NCBI RefSeq assembly: GCF_000730565.1
Contig: NZ_BBIQ01000024.1
Span: 1 to 64,000, forward strand
DNA length: 64,000 nt
Reading direction: 5' to 3'
DNA from: Pseudomonas fulva NBRC 16637 = DSM 17717
GTDB taxonomy: Bacteria; Pseudomonadota; Gammaproteobacteria; Pseudomonadales; Pseudomonadaceae
The notes below the pieces were generated by a model that saw only the letters and a program-made list of their open reading frames with translations, made no database searches and was not told the origin of the DNA. How positions within the stretch are numbered: position 1 is the stretch's first letter; the number at the start of each line of letters is the position of its first letter. Positions 42,906 through 51,240 of the stretch are shown here, in pieces. The translations under genes and the position numbers were made by a program.

Positions 42906-43680
42906 TTTTCTTCTCTACGCCCTGCTCGCTGGTCTGTCCCTCGCGCTGGTAGCTGGCCCCCTTGGCTCGTTCGTCGTCTGGCGGCGCATGGCCTACTTTG
43001 GCGACACCCTGTCCCATGCTGCTTTGCTGGGTGTGGCCCTGGGCTTCGTGCTGGATGTCAGCCCCACATTGGCCGTCACCGTGGGCTGCCTGTTGCTGGC
43101 GATTCTGCTGGTGACCTTGCAGCAACGCCAGCCTCTGGCATCCGACACGCTGCTCGGTATCCTGGCACCCAGTACCTTGTCCTTGGGCCTGGTGGTGCTG
43201 AGCTTCATGCACGACGTGCGCATCGACCTGATGGCTTACCTGTTCGGGGATCTGCTGGCCATCAGCCCGACCGATCTTGCCTGGATTTTGGGCGGCAGCG
43301 CCCTGGTACTCGTACTGATCGCCGTCTTGTGGCGCCCCTTGCTCGCCGTCACCGTCCACGAAGAACTGGCAACGGTCGAAGGGCTACCGGTTGCAGCGTT
43401 GCGCATGGCGCTGATGCTGCTCATCGCCGTGGTCATCGCGGTGGCCATGAAGATCGTCGGCGTCTTGCTGATCACCTCTTTGCTGATCATTCCGGCGGCA
43501 GCCGCTCAGCGGCATGCGCGCTCTCCCGAGCAGATGGCCGTAGGCGCCAGCGTCATAGGCGTGGTAGCGGTCTGCGGCGGGCTGGCCTTGTCATGGTTCA
43601 AGGACACGCCTGCCGGTCCATCCATTGTGGTGTGCGCTGCGGTGCTATTCTTGCTGAGTCTGGCCCTGCCCAAACGGTGA
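42898..43680 (+). CDS. znuB: Zinc ABC transporter permease
   Basis: This is a 260-residue ABC-3 family permease with about eight transmembrane helices. Typical motifs are RRMAYFGDTLSHAALLGVALG near residue 28 and MKIVGVLLITSLLIIPAAAA near 190. It forms the channel of ZnuABC. The ATG at 42898 lies inside the end of znuC. No clear terminator follows. Confidence 0.95.
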   Translation: MADFLLYALLAGLSLALVAGPLGSFVVWRRMAYFGDTLSHAALLGVALGFVLDVSPTLAVTVGCLLLAILLVTLQQRQPLASDTLLGILAPSTLSLGLVVLSFMHDVRIDLMAYLFGDLLAISPTDLAWILGGSALVLVLIAVLWRPLLAVTVHEELATVEGLPVAALRMALMLLIAVVIAVAMKIVGVLLITSLLIIPAAAAQRHARSPEQMAVGASVIGVVAVCGGLALSWFKDTPAGPSIVVCAAVLFLLSLALPKR

Positions 43681-43805
43681 GCGACAGGCGTCCAAGTCCT
43701 GCCTTGCAACCTTCGGCGGAGTAAAGGGTCTGTAAGACCAGTTTTCGAGCGTGCGCACCTGGGTGTAGACTTGCTCGCTTTTTGCGCAAATAGAGAGCCG
43801 CAGGA

Positions 43806-44513
43806 ATGAAGCCGTTTGCCTCCCGTTGTCTGCTTGTTGGCGTCTTTTCCCTGTTCCTTGCCGCGTGCTCCCATGCACCGGTCGAACAGGCCAGCACGCC
43901 TGCCCAGCCTGATGCATGGCAGCAGTTGCAACAAAATATCGCCAGCAACGAGCTGGCCACCGCAGAAGACCAACTGGTCTCCCTGCAAGCGCAGTCGCCT
44001 GGCGATGGACGCGTCGAGCAATACCAGCGCGAGCTGGCCGAAGCCTACCTGCAACGCAGCCAGATCATGTTGCAGAAGGGTGACGTGAATGCGGCGGTCA
44101 CAGCCCTGGCGCGCGCGCGCGCACTGATGCCACAGGCACCGGCGGTCACTGGCGGTGATGCCGTTTCACAAGCGCGCAAGGCCGAGCTGGCCAAGGCCGA
44201 AGCCGCACTCAAGGCTGCCGAAGCCAAGCCCAAGGCTCGAGTTATCGACCCCAGTGCGCCCAGTACAGTGATTGCGTTGGAAACCACCGACATCCAAGCC
44301 ATGCGCCAGCAGCTCGATGACATCGCCGCCGACGTGGTCAATTATGGTTGCGATGTGGTGTTCCAGGTGCCACGCAGCGCGGATGCGCCGTGGCTGAAGA
44401 CATTGCTGGCCAAGCGTGTTCGCAAGATCGACAGCACCTTCGACCTGAAACAAAAGCACGACATCCAGCGCGCGTTGCCCGCTCAGGTGGTGCTGGTCCC
44501 CCACCAGCGCTAG
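43806..44513 (+). CDS. Lipoprotein with TPR-like helices
   Basis: This 235-residue lipoprotein has lipobox FSLFLAACS (Cys21). The middle (about residues 35-120) is helical with TPR-like alternation (AEAYLQRSQIMLQKGDVNAA then VTALARARALMP), followed by an Ala/Lys-rich linker and a C-terminal domain (ALETTDIQAMRQQLDDIAAD, VVNYGCDVVFQV). It occupies the place of P. aeruginosa PA5502, between znuB and the met transporter. Function is unknown. The residue after the lipidated cysteine is Ser, consistent with outer-membrane sorting. Confidence 0.8.
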   Translation: MKPFASRCLLVGVFSLFLAACSHAPVEQASTPAQPDAWQQLQQNIASNELATAEDQLVSLQAQSPGDGRVEQYQRELAEAYLQRSQIMLQKGDVNAAVTALARARALMPQAPAVTGGDAVSQARKAELAKAEAALKAAEAKPKARVIDPSAPSTVIALETTDIQAMRQQLDDIAADVVNYGCDVVFQVPRSADAPWLKTLLAKRVRKIDSTFDLKQKHDIQRALPAQVVLVPHQR

Positions 44514-44524
44514 GCCCGTGGATA

Positions 44525-44543
44525 GGGGCTGCAATGCAGCCCC
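44525..44543. terminator. Hairpin between the lipoprotein and katE genes
   Basis: GGGGCTGC (44525-44532) and GCAGCCCC (44536-44543) form an eight-pair stem with a three-base loop between two convergent genes. It lacks a T run on either side, so it may act as a weak bidirectional stop. Confidence 0.5.
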
Positions 44544-44558
44544 TGACACGCGGAGGGT

Positions 44559-46694
44559 TTAAGCAGGAACCGCTTCGGCAGCCGCTTCACGCTCCCATAC
44601 GCGATGCCCTTCCACTGCCTTGACGAACGCGTCCATGGCCTTCTGGTCGTCGCCGGTCAGCAGACCCTTGTCTTCCTTCAGGCCCAACGTTGCAAGCAGT
44701 TCCTGGGTCAGCACCATCGCCTTGAGATGCTTGTAGCCCTCAAGCAGGAAGTGCTTGGCCAGGCCACTGGCCGCCATGGCATCGGTGGACGCCTTGCCAG
44801 CGGGTACAACGATGCCATCGAACATGATTGACGGCATGCCTTCCATGGAGGCATCTACCGGCAGTTGCGTACCGTCGGCGGCCTTCACAGGCGCCGAGGT
44901 CGGGCCCAGCAGCATGGGGCGAGCGCTCTGCGCCTCCAGGGCCTTGACCATCTTGTCGACGCTGGCGGCATCCACGCCGTTGGCGATCAGTACAGCGATC
45001 TTGCGACCCTTGATCCCGACCTTGCCCGGATGGTTCATCTGGCTCAAGGCTGGCGATTCGGCCAGCTGGCTGCCCTTGACCTTGACGGTGCCGGCTTTAG
45101 GGGCTGGCAGGCCCAGGTTTTCCGCCACGGCTGCTGCCAGCTTCAGGTCGATGTTGGCGAGAATCTCATTCACCTGGCGCGCACGGATGTGCTCACGCTC
45201 GACCTTGCCCAACTCAAAGCTGTAGGCCTTGATGATGTGCTGCTGCTCGGTCGGGCTCATGCTCTGGAAGAACAGGCGCGCCTGGGAGAAGTGATCACCG
45301 AACGAGTCGCTGCGCTGGCGAATCTTGTGCGCATCGACGCGCTCCTGATACGTCTCGAAACCGCCGTCGCGTGGGCCGGGCGGGGTTTCCTTCGGCCAGC
45401 CGCCGTCGATGGAGTTGGGCTCGTAGGCGGCGCGGCCTTTGTGCACGATATGCTGGTGCATCGCATCGCGCTGGTTGTTGTGGTTCGGGGCAACCGGGCG
45501 ATTGATCGGGATCTGGTGGAAGTTCGGGCCACCCAGGCGGCTGATCTGAGTATCGGTGTAGGAGAACAGGCGACCCTGCAGTAACGGGTCATTGGTGAAG
45601 TCGATGCCCGGCACGATGTGGCCTGGGCAGAAAGCGATCTGCTCGACCTCGGAGAAGAAGTTGTCCGGGTTGCGATTGAGCACCATCTTGCCCAGCGGGG
45701 TGACCGGGACCAGCTCTTCAGGGATGATCTTGGTCGGGTCCAGCAGGTCGAAGTCGAACTTGTGCTCGTCGGCCTCAGGCACGATCTGCACGCCGAGTTC
45801 CCATTCCGGGTAGTCGCCGGTTTCGATGGCTTCCCACAGGTCACGACGGTGGTAGTCGGTGTCCTTGCCCGCCAGTTTCTGCGCCTCGTCCCACAGCACG
45901 GAATGCACGCCCTCGCTGGGCTTCCAGTGGAACTTGACGAAGTGGGCCACGCCTTCGGCGTTGACCAGACGGAAGGTGTGCACGCCGAAACCTTCCATCA
46001 TGCGCAGGCTGCGTGGGATGGCGCGGTCCGACATGGCCCAGACGACCATGTGCGCCGATTCAGGCACCAACGAGACAAAGTCCCAGAAGGTGTCGTGGGC
46101 CGAACCGCCGGTGGGGATCTCGTTATGCGGCTCGGGCTTGACGGCGTGTACGAAGTCCGGGAACTTGATGGCGTCCTGGATAAAGAACACCGGCATGTTG
46201 TTGCCGACCAGGTCGAAGTTGCCTTCATCGGTATAGAACTTCACGGCAAAGCCGCGCACGTCGCGCACCGTGTCACCGGAGCCGCGCGGCCCCTGAACGG
46301 TGGAAAAGCGCACAAATACCGGGGTGATCTTCTTCGGATCTTGCAGGAAACCGGCCTTGGTCAGTTCGGCGTGGCAGCCATAGCTCTGGAAATAACCATG
46401 GGCACCGGTGCCTCGTGCATGGACGATCCGCTCCGGGATGCGCTCATGGTCAAAATGGGTGATTTTCTCGCGCATGATGAAGTCTTCAAGCAGCGAGGGG
46501 CCGCGGTCGCCGGCCTTCAAGGTGTTCTGGTTGTCCGAAATGCGCACACCCTGGTTGGTGCGCAGCGCCTGCCCGGTGGCATCGCTGCGGTCTGCTTCCA
46601 GGCTCTGCAACTTGGCATTGGTATTGGCCCGATCCGGGGTCTGAGTACCTGCGGCCTCGCTGTGCTTCGGCGCATCCTTGTTCTTGCTGGGCAT
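44559..46694 (-). CDS. katE: Catalase HPII, large-subunit mono-functional catalase
   Basis: This 711-residue clade 2 catalase has an extra N-terminal arm and a C-terminal flavodoxin/DJ-1-like domain (about residues 560-690), as in E. coli HPII. The catalytic histidine lies in RIVHARGTGAHGYF and the asparagine in VGNNMPVFFIQDAIKFPDFV. The proximal tyrosine is in GRLFSYTDTQISRLG. It degrades hydrogen peroxide, and such enzymes are typically RpoS-controlled. The gene is a single unit, divergent from metNIQ. Confidence 0.96.
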   Translation of the reverse strand: MPSKNKDAPKHSEAAGTQTPDRANTNAKLQSLEADRSDATGQALRTNQGVRISDNQNTLKAGDRGPSLLEDFIMREKITHFDHERIPERIVHARGTGAHGYFQSYGCHAELTKAGFLQDPKKITPVFVRFSTVQGPRGSGDTVRDVRGFAVKFYTDEGNFDLVGNNMPVFFIQDAIKFPDFVHAVKPEPHNEIPTGGSAHDTFWDFVSLVPESAHMVVWAMSDRAIPRSLRMMEGFGVHTFRLVNAEGVAHFVKFHWKPSEGVHSVLWDEAQKLAGKDTDYHRRDLWEAIETGDYPEWELGVQIVPEADEHKFDFDLLDPTKIIPEELVPVTPLGKMVLNRNPDNFFSEVEQIAFCPGHIVPGIDFTNDPLLQGRLFSYTDTQISRLGGPNFHQIPINRPVAPNHNNQRDAMHQHIVHKGRAAYEPNSIDGGWPKETPPGPRDGGFETYQERVDAHKIRQRSDSFGDHFSQARLFFQSMSPTEQQHIIKAYSFELGKVEREHIRARQVNEILANIDLKLAAAVAENLGLPAPKAGTVKVKGSQLAESPALSQMNHPGKVGIKGRKIAVLIANGVDAASVDKMVKALEAQSARPMLLGPTSAPVKAADGTQLPVDASMEGMPSIMFDGIVVPAGKASTDAMAASGLAKHFLLEGYKHLKAMVLTQELLATLGLKEDKGLLTGDDQKAMDAFVKAVEGHRVWEREAAAEAVPA

Positions 46695-46916
46695 GGTTGG
46701 CTTTCCTCATCAGTCTTCGGGCGCCCGATCGGGCTTGTCCAGTTAATGACTCGGGCACAAGAGCGAGCGTTCCATCGGGATGACCAGCTGTCGCCATATA
46801 GCGTTCTGATTGGTCAGAGGCAAAATAAATGCTAAGAACAGCGGTTATAAAAGGCTAAAATGCGGCCCCCAGCCCACCGCTGAATCAATTTCCATGCGCC
46901 CCACAAGGTTCGCTAC

Positions 46917-47924
46917 GTGATCGAGTTCCAACAGGTACACAAAACTTACCGCGTTGCCGGTAGAGAAATTCCCGCCCTGAATCCGACGACCCTGACGATC
47001 GAGGATGGCCAGGTGTTTGGTCTGATCGGCCACTCCGGGGCCGGCAAGAGCACCATGCTGCGCCTGATCAACCGCCTGGAAGAGCCTTCCGGCGGCAAGA
47101 TCATCGTCGACGGTGAAGAAGTGACCGCGTTCAATGCCACCCAATTGCGCGGCTTTCGCCAGCAGGTCGGCATGATTTTCCAGCATTTCAACCTGCTGGC
47201 GTCCAAGACCGTCGCCGACAATGTCGCCCTGCCACTCACCCTCGCTGGCCAATTGTCGCGCGCCGAGATCGACAAACGCGTGGTCGAGCTTCTGGCCAGG
47301 GTCGGTCTGTCGGACCATGCGCGCAAGTACCCTGCGCAGTTGTCGGGCGGTCAAAAGCAGCGCGTCGGCATTGCCCGTGCTTTGTCCACCAACCCGAAGA
47401 TTTTGCTGTGTGACGAAGCAACCAGCGCCCTGGACCCGCAGACCACCGCCTCGGTACTGCAGCTGCTGGCCGAGATCAACCGTGAGCTGAAGCTCACCAT
47501 TGTGCTGATCACCCATGAAATGGACGTGATCCGCCGTGTCTGCGACCGGGTGGCAGTAATGGACGCCGGCCAGATCGTCGAGCAGGGCTCGGTGGCGGAC
47601 GTGTTCCTCCATCCGCAGCACCCCACCACCAAACGCTTCGTGCAGGAAGACGAGCAAGTCGACGAAGGCGAGCAGCGCGACGATTTCGCCCATGTGCCAG
47701 GCCGCATCGTGCGACTGACCTTCCAGGGTGACGCGACCTATGCACCGCTGCTGGGCACCGTCGCCCGTGAAACCGGCGTCGACTACAGCATCCTTGCCGG
47801 GCGTATCGATCGCATCAAGGACGTCCCCTACGGCCAGCTCACGCTTGCCCTGATCGGCGGCGACATGGAAGCGGCCTTTGCCTGCTTCAAGGCTGCTGAT
47901 GTTCATATGGAGGTATTGCGTTGA
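46917..47924 (+). CDS. metN: Methionine ABC transporter ATP-binding protein
   Basis: This 335-residue ABC ATPase shows Walker A GHSGAGKST, signature LSGGQKQRVGIARAL, Walker B ILLCDEATSALD and H-loop LITHEMDV. The C-terminal 90 residues form the NIL domain that binds methionine and inhibits transport. It starts at GTG 46917. It is the first gene of metNIQ; its stop and the metI start share one base. Confidence 0.94.
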   Translation: MIEFQQVHKTYRVAGREIPALNPTTLTIEDGQVFGLIGHSGAGKSTMLRLINRLEEPSGGKIIVDGEEVTAFNATQLRGFRQQVGMIFQHFNLLASKTVADNVALPLTLAGQLSRAEIDKRVVELLARVGLSDHARKYPAQLSGGQKQRVGIARALSTNPKILLCDEATSALDPQTTASVLQLLAEINRELKLTIVLITHEMDVIRRVCDRVAVMDAGQIVEQGSVADVFLHPQHPTTKRFVQEDEQVDEGEQRDDFAHVPGRIVRLTFQGDATYAPLLGTVARETGVDYSILAGRIDRIKDVPYGQLTLALIGGDMEAAFACFKAADVHMEVLR

Positions 47925-48595
47925 TGGACGCCCTGAGTTTCTTCGCCAACGTCGACTGGGCCGAAATCTGGCTGGCAACCGTCGATACCATGATCATGCT
48001 GTTCGGCTCGCTGTTCTTCACCGTACTGCTCGGCCTGCCACTCGGTGTGCTGTTGTTCCTGTGCGGCCCGCGGCAAATGTTCGAACAAAAGGGCGTGTAC
48101 GCGTTGCTGTCGCTGGTGGTCAACATCCTGCGCTCGCTGCCGTTCATCATCCTGCTGATCGTAATGATCCCTATCACCGTGCTGATCACGGGTACATCGC
48201 TAGGCGTGGCAGGTGCGATCCCGCCGCTGGTGGTGGGTGCTACCCCGTTCTTTGCACGTCTGGTCGAAACCGCCCTGCGCGAAGTGGACCGCGGCATCAT
48301 CGAAGCTACCCAGTCGATGGGCGCCACCACGCGCCAGATCATCACCAGCGCGCTGTTGCCTGAGGCCCGGCCAGGGATCTTCGCCGCGATCACCGTCACG
48401 GCCATCACGTTGGTTTCCTACACCGCCATGGCCGGTGTCGTGGGTGCCGGTGGCCTGGGGGACCTGGCGATTCGTTTCGGCTACCAGCGCTTCCAGACCG
48501 ACGTCATGGTCGTGACCGTGGTGCTGCTGCTAGTGCTGGTGCAGGTCCTGCAAAGTGTCGGCGACCGGCTGGTTGTGCATTTTTCCCGTAAGTAA
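47924..48595 (+). CDS. metI: Methionine ABC transporter permease
   Basis: This is a 223-residue permease with five hydrophobic segments and the EAA loop EATQSMGATTRQIITSALLPEA that contacts MetN. I chose the ATG at 47924, which overlaps the metN stop as TGATG and has GGAGG at 47909-47913. An in-frame TTG one codon earlier is less likely. Confidence 0.95.
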   Translation: MDALSFFANVDWAEIWLATVDTMIMLFGSLFFTVLLGLPLGVLLFLCGPRQMFEQKGVYALLSLVVNILRSLPFIILLIVMIPITVLITGTSLGVAGAIPPLVVGATPFFARLVETALREVDRGIIEATQSMGATTRQIITSALLPEARPGIFAAITVTAITLVSYTAMAGVVGAGGLGDLAIRFGYQRFQTDVMVVTVVLLLVLVQVLQSVGDRLVVHFSRK

Positions 48596-48659
48596 CCCCA
48601 ATGGGGTCGGCTCGACCGACCCGTTCGGGGGCCGTCGCGGCCCTCACAAGGAGTGATCA

Positions 48660-49430
48660 ATGAAGAAGCTGCTTGCTGTCGCTGCCGCCATCGCGGCCTT
48701 CTCGGCCCAGGCCGATACCCTCACCGTCGCCGCTACGCCGGTGCCGCATGCCGAGATTCTCAATGTGGTCAAGCCGCTGCTGGCCAAGCAAGGGGTGGAG
48801 CTGAAGGTGAAGGAATTCACCGACTACATCCAGCCAAACGTACAGGTGGCGGAAAAGCGTCTGGACGCCAACTTCTTCCAGCACCAGCCTTACCTCGATG
48901 AGTTCAACAAGGCCAAGGGCACTGACCTGGTGAGCGTGACTGGCGTGCACATCGAACCGCTGGGCGTTTACTCCACCAAGATCAAGAAGCTCGACGAACT
49001 CCCGTCCGGCGCCACCGTAGTCATCCCCAACGATGCCACCAACGGTGGCCGTGCTCTGCTGCTGCTGGACAAGGCTGGTGTCATCAAGCTCAAGGACAAC
49101 ACCAACATCCTCTCCACTGTGAAAGACGTTGCCGAGAACCCGAAGAACATCAAGTTCCGCGAACTTGAAGCGGCCACCATCCCGCGCGTGCTGACCCAGG
49201 TCGATGCCGCCCTGATCAACACCAACTATGCACTGGAAGCCAAGCTGAACCCGGAAAAGGATGCGCTGGCCATCGAGGGCAGCGATTCGCCTTACGTGAA
49301 CATCCTCGTCGCGCGTCCGGACAACAAGGACAGCGAGGACATGAAGAAGCTGGCAGCCGCTCTGCATTCGCCTGAGGTGAAGCAGTTCATCACCGAGAAG
49401 TACAAAGGCGCTGTAGTACCCGCGTTCTGA
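48660..49430 (+). CDS. metQ: Methionine-binding periplasmic protein
   Basis: This 256-residue NlpA/MetQ family protein has the typical TLTVAATPVPHAEILNVVKP and NANFFQHQPYL-like segment (DANFFQHQPYLDEFN). E. coli MetQ is a lipoprotein. This protein has a signal peptide (MKKLLAVAAAIAAFSAQA) with no lipobox cysteine, so it should be soluble in the periplasm. Its ribosome binding site is AAGGAGTGATCA. Paralogous metNIQ copies are common in Pseudomonas, so the ligand may be a methionine derivative. Confidence 0.9.
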   Translation: MKKLLAVAAAIAAFSAQADTLTVAATPVPHAEILNVVKPLLAKQGVELKVKEFTDYIQPNVQVAEKRLDANFFQHQPYLDEFNKAKGTDLVSVTGVHIEPLGVYSTKIKKLDELPSGATVVIPNDATNGGRALLLLDKAGVIKLKDNTNILSTVKDVAENPKNIKFRELEAATIPRVLTQVDAALINTNYALEAKLNPEKDALAIEGSDSPYVNILVARPDNKDSEDMKKLAAALHSPEVKQFITEKYKGAVVPAF

Positions 49431-49437
49431 GCCTGCG

Positions 49438-49462
49438 CCCTGGGTCGCCTGGCGACCCAGGG
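49438..49462 (+). terminator. Hairpin after metQ
   Basis: CCCTGGGTCGC (49438-49448) and GCGACCCAGGG (49452-49462) form an eleven-pair stem eight bases past the metQ stop. There is no T run, so termination may depend on other factors. Confidence 0.6.
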
Positions 49463-49556
49463 TAAGGTTGCTACTGGCGCGTGACACAAGCACGGGGGCA
49501 ATGCGCCTGTGCTATCGCCCCAGAGGCCAGGCCCCGCGCAGGGCCCTGAGCGATGC

Positions 49557-50189
49557 TCAGTCGCCCTGGACCAGACCAGGTAGGCGGGCCACCAATTTCT
49601 GGCTGTCGAACGGCGCACGAATGAAGCCACGCTGACGGCCGTCCGGGCCGACGATGGCCAGGTTGCCGCTGTGGTCCACGGTGTAACCGGGCTTGCTGGT
49701 ATCGGCTGGGATGAAGGGAATGCTGAGCGCATTGGCCAGCTTCTGAGTGTCTTCCACGGAACCGGCCAGCCCCATGAAGTCCTTGTCGAAATAACCCAGG
49801 TACTGCTTGAGCTGGTTCGGCGTGTCGCGGTTGGGGTCCACGCTCACCAATACCACCTGCAAGCGGTCCAGCGCCTGCTTGGGCAGTTCACTCTTTACCT
49901 GCCGCAGCTGCGCCAACGTGGTGGGGCAGATGTCCGGGCAGTAGGTATAGCCGAAGAACAGCAGCGACCACTTGCCTTTCAGCTGGTCCAGCTGCACCGG
50001 CTGGCCATCCTGGTTGGTCATGGTCACGCCAGCCACCGTCCGGCTTTGCGGCAGCAGGATGATGCCAGCATCGATAAGCTCGGTGGCGCTCGGGGCGCGT
50101 TTGGCGTTGAGCACATTGTTGAGGATCAGGCCCATGATCACAACGATCAGGGCAGCGATGATGAAGACGGCTTTCTGGGTTCGGGTCAT
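49557..50189 (-). CDS. SCO1/SenC family copper chaperone
   Basis: This 210-residue protein has an N-terminal membrane anchor (FIIAALIVVIMGLILNNVL) and a thioredoxin-fold SCO domain. The copper-binding cysteines are in GYTYCPDICPTTL (CxxxC), and the ligand histidine lies in YTVDHSGNLAIVG. It is periplasm-facing and probably helps copper-centre assembly in cytochrome oxidase or resistance to thiol-oxidative stress. The ATG at 50189 gives a normal anchor; the longer upstream reading is not conserved in character. Confidence 0.9.
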   Translation of the reverse strand: MTRTQKAVFIIAALIVVIMGLILNNVLNAKRAPSATELIDAGIILLPQSRTVAGVTMTNQDGQPVQLDQLKGKWSLLFFGYTYCPDICPTTLAQLRQVKSELPKQALDRLQVVLVSVDPNRDTPNQLKQYLGYFDKDFMGLAGSVEDTQKLANALSIPFIPADTSKPGYTVDHSGNLAIVGPDGRQRGFIRAPFDSQKLVARLPGLVQGD

Positions 50190-50545
50190 GGGCTCGGTAA
50201 CAGGTTGAGGTCGACGATCGCTGTGACGAACAGCGCACAAGGTAGGCAGTAGGGTACGCGATGCCGACATGCTGCGCATGCGGCGCGGCGCCACGGCCTG
50301 CACTGGCCTTTTCAGGCTGCCCGGAAGGATCAGCACGGTGGGCGAGGCTCTTCATGAAATGAACTTCATCCGCCGCCTCAAGGCTCTAAACCGGTGTAAT
50401 TGAAGGAAAACCGTCAGGCAGGGAACGCCATATATGCTGGATGCCACAGGGATTGGATCCGTTTATAACAAATGGATCTTAACTTAATTGAATATCCAGC
50501 TAAGTTAGTGTCTTCCGTTTGAAACGTTTTGTCCTTGGAGTTGTC
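50190..50545. other. Divergent intergenic region, SCO gene to hypothetical gene
   Basis: These 356 bases hold no supported gene. The left half is GC-rich. The right part (about 50440-50520) is AT-rich and probably contains the promoter of the hypothetical gene at 50546. No clear operator stands out. Confidence 0.5.
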
Positions 50546-51187
50546 ATGAACATCGCTGCTGTACGCGAGCAGGTGAATCAAGCCCATCAACATGAAGGCC
50601 AGACCGGCCAGCTGAAAAAACGTCTCGCGCTGCAACTGCCGCACCTGCACCCGTCCATTCAATTGCCGGAGCAGGGTGCTCAGGACACGCTGGCGCGCTT
50701 TGTGGGTGCCTACATCGATCAAGTGCCGGAACTGCTCGAAGCGGCTCATGAGGTGGCGCGTGAAGCCGGCATCGAGTCGCAGATCACGCCGGTGCTGAAG
50801 ATTGCCGAGGCTTACTTCCTGCAGCCGCCCAGCGTGATGCAAGGGCATGTCGGCCTGGACTGCCTGTTGGATGAGGCCTATCTGGCCCATCGCCTGGTGG
50901 AGGAGGTGAACGACCTGTACATCCGGCACTTCCAGCAGCCGCTCATCCCCGTCGATACCACCGTTGCCAACCTGATCGCTCACCAGCTGATCGGCGAGGC
51001 GTTCGCCAATCAGCTCGACGAAGTGGTGCACCATTCGGTCGATGAAATGCTCGACGACGAGAGCTTCGCCGCCGAATCCGTAGAGGCCTACCGCGAGAAG
51101 CTGAGCAGCCCTGAAACCGGCGCCGCCTGGAAACGTTGGCCTTGCTTGTCACGTCAGCTGGGCGTGGAGCTCGGCCAGCCAGCCTGA
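50546..51187 (+). CDS. Conserved hypothetical cytosolic protein
   Basis: This 213-residue protein has no signal peptide or membrane segment and a strongly helical, acidic composition (PELLEAAHEVAREAGIESQI, VDEMLDDESFAAESVEAYRE). The ATG at 50546 is preceded by TTGGAG. An in-frame TTG 27 bases earlier is weaker. I do not recognise a family. It contains ten histidines, several clustered (NQAHQHEGQ, LPHLHPS), which may be incidental. It stands alone, convergent with the SulP gene. Confidence 0.72.
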   Translation: MNIAAVREQVNQAHQHEGQTGQLKKRLALQLPHLHPSIQLPEQGAQDTLARFVGAYIDQVPELLEAAHEVAREAGIESQITPVLKIAEAYFLQPPSVMQGHVGLDCLLDEAYLAHRLVEEVNDLYIRHFQQPLIPVDTTVANLIAHQLIGEAFANQLDEVVHHSVDEMLDDESFAAESVEAYREKLSSPETGAAWKRWPCLSRQLGVELGQPA

Positions 51188-51240
51188 GCAGGGCCAGGCT
51201 GGCTGTTCTTGCGATGGCCGGCCTGGGCCACGGCCCGCTG

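Noticed and set aside
45618..46835. Open frame of 405 codons on the plus strand opposite katE
   Set aside because: It is antisense to an intact catalase gene with all catalytic residues; composition is typical of a shadow frame.
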